NCBI GenBank assembly: GCA_023443285.1
Contig: JAEZVB010000113.1
Span: forward strand, 1-33,512
DNA: 33,512 nt
Source of the DNA: Bacillota bacterium
GTDB taxonomy: Bacteria > Bacillota > Negativicutes > Sporomusales > Sporomusaceae
Reading direction: 5' to 3'
Below, one piece after another: positions 25,598 through 31,664 of the stretch; positions within the stretch are counted from its first letter, which is position 1; every line of letters begins with the position of its first letter. Below the pieces are notes generated by a model, which was given only the letters and a program-made list of their open reading frames with translations, was not told the DNA's origin and did no database searches. A program made the position numbers and the translations under genes.

Positions 25598-26983
25598 TTA
25601 ATTAGTATAATCTTTACCTACTATTACCCGTACCACATTGGCACGGCTTTTGTCATTATTAATCTGCAGCGCATAATTAAAAGGTAAGCTTGTTAATTTG
25701 TCGCCGGCTTCCCGACTATTGGCAACAACCAGAGTATTTTTGTTAGCAGAACTTGATGATGTAGACACACTGATAACACTATAGCCCTGTCCCCTAAGGC
25801 TAGCGGCCATCTTCTCACCAGCGCCGTTAACGCCGCTGGCATTAACTACCTCAAACTGCAGCTTGCCACTGGAAGCTGTTTTGGAGTCAGCAGTTTTGGA
25901 CTTATCCGTAGTTGTTGCCTTCTTCGGATCTTTCAGGTCAGTTCCGGTTTTTTTTGCGTCCTTACCATCATCGATTTTCTTAGGCTGCTCGATAATTTTC
26001 ATTTCTTTGGGAATGGAACGTTCGTACTGAGTAGCAGTAGTCTTCACTTCGGCAAAATATTTACTATCTGCCGTCATTCCCTGTGATTCGGCCACATACG
26101 CCCGCAATTCAGTTATATCAGGCAACCAATAGCTAATATCGTCAATGTATGCCGGTTTCCCTGGCACCATAGCCGCCTTCAGACCGGTCTTACTGGCATC
26201 ATTTAAAAGCTTAGCCAATTTAAGCATATCTGACGTTGTCATATCAGTGGTGACCGCCGCATTCACTTCCCGTATGATGCTTGGCACCCGAGGAAGTATA
26301 AAAGGACTGGCTACTTCATTAAGCATTGCTTTAATAAACTTTTGTTGGCGGGCGATCCGTCCAATATCGCCTTCTTCATCCCGATAACGCACATATTTAA
26401 TAGCGGTACGTCCGTCAAGTTTCTGTTCACCCGGATCTAGGTCAATAATCAGATTATCATAGGGATCTTCGTAATACATGCGTTTCTCTACGTCGATGGT
26501 TACGCCACCGACGGCATCGACAATTTTATTAAAAGCCGCAAAGTTAATGAGCACATAATAATCCATGGGAATTCCCAGTAAATCTTCGACAGCCTTCATT
26601 GACAGCTTATGCCCGCCATTAGCAAAGGCATGGTTAATTTTATCCCAGCCAAGACCGGGAATCTTAACTCTGGTATCACGTGGAATTGACAGTAATGACA
26701 CTTGCTTAGTTGAAGTATCTACTGTAACCACCATTATGGTATCTGAACGCCCAACGTCATCGCTGCGTTCATCAACCCCCATTACCAAAATATTAACCTT
26801 GTGCGGCAAACCGACAACTTCGGCGCCGGCCTTCCGAGCCTTTTCAAAGGTCCCCCCGGTTGCCCAGTAATAGGTAGCACCGGCTACAACAACAAATAAA
26901 AGCAAACAGGTTAATATAAACAAAAACCGGGTACGCCGGGTTTTGCGCTGATCCGCAATTCGTTTTTCGAGGCGTGATGCCAT
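25598..26983 (-). CDS. LytR-CpsA-Psr family cell-wall ligase with LytR_C domain
   Basis: 461 residues from ATG 26983 (AAAGGGTGA six bases upstream; TTG 26989 is less likely). A basic N-terminus and one membrane helix (about 20-42) lead to the LCP domain: NILVMGVDERSDDVGRSDTIM, SIPRDTRVKIPG with its conserved Arg-Asp, and YVRYRDEEGDIGRIARQQKFI. A Lys/Thr/Asp-rich linker (about 330-370) precedes a C-terminal LytR_C domain (FEVVNASGVNGAGEKMAASLRGQGY). LCP enzymes transfer polymers from undecaprenyl carriers to peptidoglycan on the cell surface. Which polymer cannot be told; the nearby gmd suggests a deoxysugar-containing one. It is monocistronic. Confidence 0.93.
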   Translation of the reverse strand: MASRLEKRIADQRKTRRTRFLFILTCLLLFVVVAGATYYWATGGTFEKARKAGAEVVGLPHKVNILVMGVDERSDDVGRSDTIMVVTVDTSTKQVSLLSIPRDTRVKIPGLGWDKINHAFANGGHKLSMKAVEDLLGIPMDYYVLINFAAFNKIVDAVGGVTIDVEKRMYYEDPYDNLIIDLDPGEQKLDGRTAIKYVRYRDEEGDIGRIARQQKFIKAMLNEVASPFILPRVPSIIREVNAAVTTDMTTSDMLKLAKLLNDASKTGLKAAMVPGKPAYIDDISYWLPDITELRAYVAESQGMTADSKYFAEVKTTATQYERSIPKEMKIIEQPKKIDDGKDAKKTGTDLKDPKKATTTDKSKTADSKTASSGKLQFEVVNASGVNGAGEKMAASLRGQGYSVISVSTSSSSANKNTLVVANSREAGDKLTSLPFNYALQINNDKSRANVVRVIVGKDYTN

Positions 26984-27010
26984 ACACAATCACCCTTTCG
27001 TCATCCTTCT

Positions 27011-27039
27011 ATAGTAAAAACTGTTACATAACAAGACAA
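27011..27039 (-). promoter_or_regulatory. Candidate promoter of the LCP gene
   Basis: TTGTCT (27039-27034) and TACTAT (27016-27011) are spaced by 17 bases, about 27 bases before the ATG. The -35 lies inside the terminator stem of the upstream gene. Both hexamers match the consensus at four of six positions. Confidence 0.4.
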
Positions 27040-27065
27040 GCCCCCACGCACGGGGGCTTGTCTTG
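27032..27065. terminator. Terminator-like 14-bp perfect stem
   Basis: CAAGACAAGCCCCC pairs perfectly with GGGGGCTTGTCTTG over a six-base loop. A proper T-run is missing right after the stem on either strand, but its place 60 bases after the GH18 stop suggests termination of that gene. Confidence 0.65.
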
Positions 27066-27125
27066 AAGTATAGCAAATTATGTAGTTTTACGTCAAGAAG
27101 TTTTTATAGCCATTTTTGCTAGGTC

Positions 27126-28226
27126 TCATTGCCCTTTGGGAAACTTTTTGTCAATAATTCCCCATATTTCAGGTTGCTCCTGACCTAGACGCCAAATAGC
27201 AATACCGGCCGGGTTATACTTTGCCACAATGTCCAGTTTAGCAGCTGTACTCTTGTCGTTTTCAAACCAGACTTCGTGATCTTTGTATTTAAAATGCGGG
27301 GCTTGTGCTTTGTCATCATAGCTTATTTTTGCACCATGCTTTTCTGCCAATACAATCGCATCAACATATTTCACGGTTTCACCTTTTTTGCCAACCCAGT
27401 CATAACCATAGGCGCTGACCCCAATTATAACCTTGTGTGGGCCGCCGCATTGTTCAATGGCATACTTAATATTTTTTTCATACCAGTCAACTGGCGCAAT
27501 AGCACCAGGTTCAGAGGTAGCCCAATGGTTGTCATAAGTCATGATTTGCAGAAAGTCTGCGTTTGCAGCAAGCTGCGGATAATCATAGGCACCAGACACG
27601 TCCTCGGCCACGTCCACCCGGGGAAATACCGAGATTATGACCACTTTATTAATAGCCTTCATCTTTGGATAGAATTCGGCCATAAAGGCTGTCAGATTGT
27701 CTTTATGCTTAGGTGCCAGCAGTTCAAAATCGATATTAATACCGTCATAGCCTTTTTCCTGAACCATCTTAATAATACTGTCTGTTACTTTGGTACGAGT
27801 GGCCGGATCTCCCAACACGGCATCTGTAGCCCCGGTTTTATTGGTGACCAGAGGGTACATTTTAAGCCCTAGTTGGCGAGCCGTATCATAGACCAACTGA
27901 CTATCCTTGGCTTCCAATGTACCGTCTGCAGTAGCACGGTACCAGAAGGGACCGACTGCTGACATGCTTTTGGCATGGGCTTTCATACTGGGGAAGGAGC
28001 CGGTTTGATCCGGTGTCCCCGGCCAAGGATTCTCGTAATAACCAATAACCATCCGTGGCGGCATAGCAGCACTGCCAGGCGCCCCGGGAGTGGTTTGCTT
28101 AGCCTGATCACCAGGCTTGGGAGCCGGTTTTTTAGCTGTGCCGCAGCCACCGACCAGAGCAGCAGCCAGGACAAAGAGAATGAGCAGAATACTTGTGATT
28201 ACCTTGCAGTTAGTATTAACACGCAA
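27126..28226 (-). CDS. Glycoside hydrolase family 18 lipoprotein (SleL/YaaH-like)
   Basis: 366 residues from TTG 28226, favoured because AAAGGGTGA lies five bases upstream; the in-frame GTG at 28235 overlaps that site. A lipoprotein signal ends in the lipobox LVGGC, then a Pro/Lys/Gln-rich linker leads to a GH18 barrel: VIGYYENPWPG near 60, the catalytic strand YDGINIDFELL near 165-175 with its Glu, QIMTYDNHWATSEPG and the late strand GIAIWRLGQE. The first Asp of DxDxE is Asn, as is usual in spore-cortex/YaaH-type GH18 proteins. It likely cleaves N-acetylglucosamine-containing glycan at the cell or spore surface. Expression may be held back by the leader structure described separately. Confidence 0.9.
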   Translation of the reverse strand: MRVNTNCKVITSILLILFVLAAALVGGCGTAKKPAPKPGDQAKQTTPGAPGSAAMPPRMVIGYYENPWPGTPDQTGSFPSMKAHAKSMSAVGPFWYRATADGTLEAKDSQLVYDTARQLGLKMYPLVTNKTGATDAVLGDPATRTKVTDSIIKMVQEKGYDGINIDFELLAPKHKDNLTAFMAEFYPKMKAINKVVIISVFPRVDVAEDVSGAYDYPQLAANADFLQIMTYDNHWATSEPGAIAPVDWYEKNIKYAIEQCGGPHKVIIGVSAYGYDWVGKKGETVKYVDAIVLAEKHGAKISYDDKAQAPHFKYKDHEVWFENDKSTAAKLDIVAKYNPAGIAIWRLGQEQPEIWGIIDKKFPKGQ

Positions 28227-28291
28227 AACTGTCACCCTTTCCGTTACTAGTGTTGATTGGCATCAACCTTAGTATTGACTGGGTGACAGTT
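28227..28291 (-). promoter_or_regulatory. Leader stem that can mask the ribosome binding site of the GH18 gene
   Basis: On the minus strand AACTGTCACCC (28291-28281) pairs perfectly with GGGTGACAGTT (28237-28227), which contains most of the AAAGGGTGA ribosome binding site and ends at the TTG start. Inside lies a second stem (ACTAAG-GTTGAT with ATCAAC-ACTAGT, one mismatch and one G-T pair). A -10-like TATAAA at 28312-28307 would place the whole structure in the transcript. Confidence 0.6.
28252..28267. promoter_or_regulatory. Exact FNR-type palindrome
   Basis: GTTGAT-TGGC-ATCAAC contains the textbook FNR consensus TTGAT-N4-ATCAA without mismatch. Its centre (28259.5) nearly coincides with that of the surrounding inverted repeat. 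It lies between the candidate -10 and the GH18 start, a position that suits a repressor or an RNA loop better than an activator. Confidence 0.5.
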
Positions 28292-28398
28292 CTTATGCCT
28301 GCTTTTTTTATAGCTAAACCAACAGCAATATAGCAAAAAATCGACGCGTCACTTTCAATCTTCGCAATAGCCGTAAAAACCCGGATTCTGATGCGACA

Positions 28399-29484
28399 TT
28401 ATTCCTGGTAACGCGGCATCGCAAAGCCGCGACTGGCGCAAAGCATATCCCGCTTTGCCCGTTTGATGTCTTCGGCAATCATTACCCGGACAAGCTCTTG
28501 AAACGACATTTGTGGCTGCCAGCCTAATTTCGTTTTGATCTTACCATAATCCCCCAGCAGCAAATCCACTTCTGTCGGCCTGAAATATCTTGGATCAATT
28601 TTCACCACCACTTGCCCGGTGGCTTCATTGATTCCTACTTCCTCTACCCCGCTGCCCTCCCAGGTTATTGACATACCAATGTTTTGAAAGGCAGTCTCAA
28701 CAAATTCTCGCACAGAATGTGTCTCGCCTGTTGCCACAACATAATCATCAGGAGTTTCCTGCTGTAGCATCAACCACATTGCCTGCACATAATCACCGGC
28801 AAATCCCCAATCTCTAAGCGCATTTATATTGCCTAAGTAGAGCGTATCGGTAATACCCAGCTTGATCTGGGCTACCGCTCTGGTAATTTTCCGGGTAACA
28901 AAGGTCTCGCCGCGCAGAGGAGATTCATGGTTAAACAAAATCCCATTACAAGCATACATCTTATAAGCTTCCCGGTAATTAACCGTAATCCAATAGGCAT
29001 ATAGTTTGGCGGCAGCATATGGGCTGCATGGATAGAACGGGGTTGTTTCCCGCTGGGGAATTTCCGCCACCCTGCCATATAATTCGCTGGTGGAGGCCTG
29101 GTAATACCGGGTCTTTTCCGTTAGTCCCAGGATGCGTATGGCTTCCAACAGTCTAAGTGTTCCGAGTGCGTCAGTATTTGCTGTGTATTCCGGTGTTTCA
29201 AACGAAACCTTAACATGACTTTGGGCTGCCAGGTTATAAATCTCATCAGGTTGAACATCCTGAACCAAACGGATTACATTGGTAGAATCTGTTAAGTCTC
29301 CGTAATGCAAAAAGAAGCGGACATTTTGTTCATGTGGATCTTGATATAAATGTTCAATCCGCTCGGTGTTAAATGAGGAAGCCCGCCGCTTTATCCCATG
29401 AACCTCATAACCCTGTTTCAGCAAAAATTCCGCAAGATAGGCTCCATCCTGTCCGGTAATGCCGGAGATGAGCGCTCTTTTCAT
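28399..29484 (-). CDS. gmd: GDP-mannose 4,6-dehydratase
   Basis: 361 residues, family length. An N-terminal Rossmann motif ALISGITGQDGAYLAEFLL at 4-22 is followed by the GMD-specific HGIKRRASSFNTERIEHLY near 29-47, NLAAQSHVKVSFETP near 84-98, the catalytic STSEL and YAAAK (Tyr, Lys) near 129-160, and NHESPLRGETFVTRKI near 184-199. It converts GDP-D-mannose to GDP-4-keto-6-deoxy-mannose with bound NADP, feeding GDP-fucose, GDP-rhamnose or GDP-perosamine routes for surface glycans. No reductase or epimerase is adjacent in the window, so the final sugar is unknown. GGAGGAG precedes the ATG by six bases. Confidence 0.97.
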   Translation of the reverse strand: MKRALISGITGQDGAYLAEFLLKQGYEVHGIKRRASSFNTERIEHLYQDPHEQNVRFFLHYGDLTDSTNVIRLVQDVQPDEIYNLAAQSHVKVSFETPEYTANTDALGTLRLLEAIRILGLTEKTRYYQASTSELYGRVAEIPQRETTPFYPCSPYAAAKLYAYWITVNYREAYKMYACNGILFNHESPLRGETFVTRKITRAVAQIKLGITDTLYLGNINALRDWGFAGDYVQAMWLMLQQETPDDYVVATGETHSVREFVETAFQNIGMSITWEGSGVEEVGINEATGQVVVKIDPRYFRPTEVDLLLGDYGKIKTKLGWQPQMSFQELVRVMIAEDIKRAKRDMLCASRGFAMPRYQE

Positions 29485-29705
29485 GATTTCTCCTCCCCAT
29501 AGCCGTTACAAATTACACATCTTATACTATTCTGCAGCAAACAAAAAGTGATAAGCGCAAAAGTCATTCTCAATACATACGTCTACACCGGAATTATCCA
29601 TAGCTAATCTATATAGAAGAATAGTTAGTAGTTTCAAGTATACACCGGCAGAATTACGTCAACAGCTTCTGAAAGCCTGAAATGAAAAGTGCCAAATAAA
29701 TAAAA

Positions 29706-29724
29706 TTAACTTATAATCATTATC
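29706..29724 (+). promoter_or_regulatory. Promoter -10 with overlapping Fur-box-like sequence
   Basis: TATAAT at 29712-29717 lies 31 bases before the ATG of the CAP gene; GTGCCA 17 bases upstream is a four-of-six -35. The 19 bases 29706-29724 match 14 positions of the classical Fur box, including the uninterrupted ATAATCATTATC half. The upstream part of the gap from gmd (29485-29700) shows no other clear element. Confidence 0.45.
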
Positions 29725-29748
29725 ATCAAACTAGATTGGAGAATATGG

Positions 29749-30381
29749 ATGAAAAAACTTCGTAAGGCTCTCGTAGTTGCTTTAGCAACAACCATCCTCG
29801 GATCGTCCATGGTTCCCGCCTATGCTGCAACCTATACCTTCACCGTACCTTATTCAAATCTGCAAACCTCTTTAATTCAGCAGCTTGCTGCTCTAGGAAT
29901 TAGAGCCAACGTAACAACATCTACCACTCCGGCACCAGCTCCGGCACCAGCTCCGACTCCGGCTCCAACCTCCGATAGTGCTCTGCTATCCGCACCGGTG
30001 ACAGCCGAAGAGCAACAAATGCTTAATCTAATTAACAAAGAGCGGGCAGCAAATAAGCTTGCGCCGTTGCAAATGGACATGCGCCTTGTCAAAGTAGCGC
30101 GTATGAAAAGTCTGGATATGATTAAAAACAATTACTTTGGTCATACTTCTCCGACCTATGGTACTCCTTTTGCTATGATGAAAGCACAAGGCATCACCTA
30201 CAAATATGCCGGTGAAAATATTGCCGGTGCCGCAACCGTTGCCCGTGCTCATACTATACTCATGAATTCCCCAAGCCACAAAGCCAACATTCTGGCTCCC
30301 GGCTTCTCCAAAGTTGGTATTGGCGTTATTAAAGGCGGACCATACGGTCTGATGATTTCCCAAGAATTTATTGGATTCTAA
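29749..30381 (+). CDS. Secreted CAP/SCP (YkwD-like) domain protein
   Basis: 210 residues. A signal peptide (MKKLRKALVVALATTILG, cleavage after AYA near 26) precedes ~30 residues of mature N-terminus, an Ala/Pro linker built on a repeated GCTCCGGCACCA-like unit (about 61-74), and a C-terminal CAP domain: EEQQMLNLINKERAANKLAPL, the His of FGHTSPTYG, GENIAGA with its Glu, and the SPSHKANIL His motif. Bacterial CAP proteins of this type are exported and often made in sporulation or at the cell surface; their activity is not settled. TTGGAGA lies before the ATG. It is monocistronic, ending at a good terminator. Confidence 0.93.
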   Translation: MKKLRKALVVALATTILGSSMVPAYAATYTFTVPYSNLQTSLIQQLAALGIRANVTTSTTPAPAPAPAPTPAPTSDSALLSAPVTAEEQQMLNLINKERAANKLAPLQMDMRLVKVARMKSLDMIKNNYFGHTSPTYGTPFAMMKAQGITYKYAGENIAGAATVARAHTILMNSPSHKANILAPGFSKVGIGVIKGGPYGLMISQEFIGF

Positions 30382-30387
30382 TCACTA

Positions 30388-30416
30388 AGCTGCTGATACT
30401 CTCAGCAGCTTTTTTT
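30388..30416 (+). terminator. Terminator of the CAP gene
   Basis: AGCTGCTGA pairs with TCAGCAGCT over a five-base loop and is followed by six T. Confidence 0.92.
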
Positions 30417-30439
30417 GTTACATCGCAGGTGAGAATATT

Positions 30440-30470
30440 AATAAGCCGGGCCTATAGGCACCGGCTTATT
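30440..30470. terminator. Hairpin, probable terminator of the 39-residue gene
   Basis: AATAAGCCGG pairs perfectly with CCGGCTTATT; the loop itself holds the palindrome GCCTATAGGC. It is 17 bases beyond the stop of the small minus-strand gene and back to back with the CAP terminator. T-runs are short (TTATTAAT on the minus strand). Confidence 0.6.
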
Positions 30471-30487
30471 TGTAAGTATTAGCTTAA

Positions 30488-30607
30488 TTAAATGCTGCAG
30501 CTATCATCTTCGTTAAAACAGAATAAGAGTAAAATGATGATGATTATGATCACTACCCACGAGTTTCCACCTCTACCATGACCACATCCGCCAAAACCAA
30601 AACCCAT
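30488..30607 (-). CDS. 39-residue glycine-rich, single-membrane-segment small protein
   Basis: Reading the minus strand from ATG 30607 gives MGFGFGGCGHGRGGN, then SWVVIIIIIILLLFCF, then NEDDSCSI and a TAA stop. A consensus-grade GGAAGGAGG lies eight bases before the ATG. The layout, a glycine-rich head and one hydrophobic helix, resembles the small YjcZ-like/spore-associated proteins of Firmicutes, but I do not recognise a specific family. Three cysteines and an acidic tail are notable. It would be a short membrane or coat-associated peptide. A hairpin follows the stop. The main risk is that it is not translated, but the ribosome binding site and clean architecture argue that it is. Confidence 0.72.
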   Translation of the reverse strand: MGFGFGGCGHGRGGNSWVVIIIIIILLLFCFNEDDSCSI

Positions 30608-30926
30608 ATTAATTTCCTCCTTCCGCTTAGCATTAAATATGTCTTTGATCACTGTATCCTATGCTGCACCATGCGATTTAGCTACTGTGATTCTATATAG
30701 CATTTAAAGAATTTATCGCCAGAAATTAGCCTTAATTTAAAGCACCCCATTCAGTTACCTACACTTCCCGCCCTACATACAATATAGGCGATAATTCAAT
30801 TCGCAGTCCGGTATTCGGCCTAGACGAAATAAAAAGCAAAATGGCCTAGTTACCTTATACAATACTTACGCCGCTGCCAGTGATACCTAAAACCATCACT
30901 GGCAGCGGCGACTTTTTCCATTATAT
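30608..30926. other. Gene-free stretch of about 320 bases
   Basis: Apart from the ribosome binding site of the small gene (left end) and the 16-bp hairpin at 30869-30910, I see only A/T-rich sequence with no credible open frame, tRNA or repeat. A TTTAAT about 30 bases upstream of the small gene could be its -10, without a good -35. Confidence 0.5.
30869..30910. terminator. 16-bp perfect hairpin after the glycosyltransferase pair
   Basis: CGCCGCTGCCAGTGAT pairs perfectly with ATCACTGGCAGCGGCG over a ten-base loop. It lies 17 bases past the stop of the 30927-31664 gene. The T-run (ACTTTTTCC) is on the plus strand, while the gene is on the minus strand, so it may stabilise the 3' end or act without a classical T-run. 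Confidence 0.65.
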
Positions 30927-31664
30927 TTAGACTATCTTCACATTCGGATTGCTTTCGATCATATGGAGTATGACCTGCAGGTAATTGTGCATAGTCTCCT
31001 TGCCTATCGGAAAGCTGGGAGTAAAATACTTGCTCAGTGTAATCCCAAGCCGAACCCATTGATCGAAACTAAACCGCATGGAATGAGCCAAATGAGCGAC
31101 CACCGGCGAGTCTACCCGCTTAACCATTATTCCTCTCGCAATAGGCACCAATACAATCCAGTAGTCCCACCACGGAAGTCCCAGACAGAACTCTTCCTCT
31201 GGGTAGATTGACAGTAGCTTCCGGTTAAAAAAGAAATAATCAAACCCGCCCCGGTAGAGCGAACCACCGCCAAAATCGGCAAGTGATGTAACATCTACTC
31301 TGCTGCCAAACAGGAATGAGTCTGTGGCTTGCTGACAAACAAACTCCCTCAGCCTGTTATCAACAAGATGGATATCGGAATTTACAACTCCATATAAAGA
31401 GGCTTCCTGCTTTCCTAACGCCTGCAAAAGGGAATGCAGGTAAATATAAGGTTTACCAAACCGTTCTTGCCCATCGGTATCGGCTGCGCTAAAACAAACT
31501 CCCGGAAACTCAGCGGCTAACATCTCGATTTCCGCTGAAGTATTCACAGCCACTACCTCAAAACCCGCTTTCATCCAACCGGAAAGCGCCTCCTTCTGAT
31601 TAGCTAAATCCCCCTGCGGCGCAATGGTTGTTCCAATAATTACCCTGGCCTCAGGGTTACTCAC
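30927..31664 (-). CDS. Putative glycosyltransferase-like protein, paralogue of the C-terminal domain of its upstream neighbour
   Basis: 245 residues from GTG 31664, overlapping the upstream stop by four bases (GTGA) with AAAGGAGG inside that gene, so translation is coupled. I do not recognise a named family. Visible features are an N-terminal alpha/beta start (ARVIIGTTIAPQGD), a hydrophobic strand ending YGVVNSDIHL at 91-100 that looks like a GT-A DxD-type metal motif (D97, H99), FGSRVDV near 119-125, FDYFFFNRKLL near 141, LPWWDYW at 163-169 and His191/His194. The same landmarks recur in the same order in residues ~370-600 of the neighbour. A role in surface or flagellar glycosylation is inferred from the GT41 partner and nearby gmd. 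Confidence 0.65.
   Translation of the reverse strand: MSNPEARVIIGTTIAPQGDLANQKEALSGWMKAGFEVVAVNTSAEIEMLAAEFPGVCFSAADTDGQERFGKPYIYLHSLLQALGKQEASLYGVVNSDIHLVDNRLREFVCQQATDSFLFGSRVDVTSLADFGGGSLYRGGFDYFFFNRKLLSIYPEEEFCLGLPWWDYWIVLVPIARGIMVKRVDSPVVAHLAHSMRFSFDQWVRLGITLSKYFTPSFPIGKETMHNYLQVILHMIESNPNVKIV

Noticed and set aside
27720..27760. Asn in place of the first Asp of the GH18 DxDxE motif (DGINIDFE)
   Set aside because: NIDFE is the common form in the YaaH/SleL-like group and the catalytic Glu is present, so it is not a sign of inactivity.
29930..29975. Short tandem repeat GCACCAGCTCCG in the CAP gene
   Set aside because: It encodes an ordinary Ala/Pro linker; such low-complexity repeats are common and need no special explanation.
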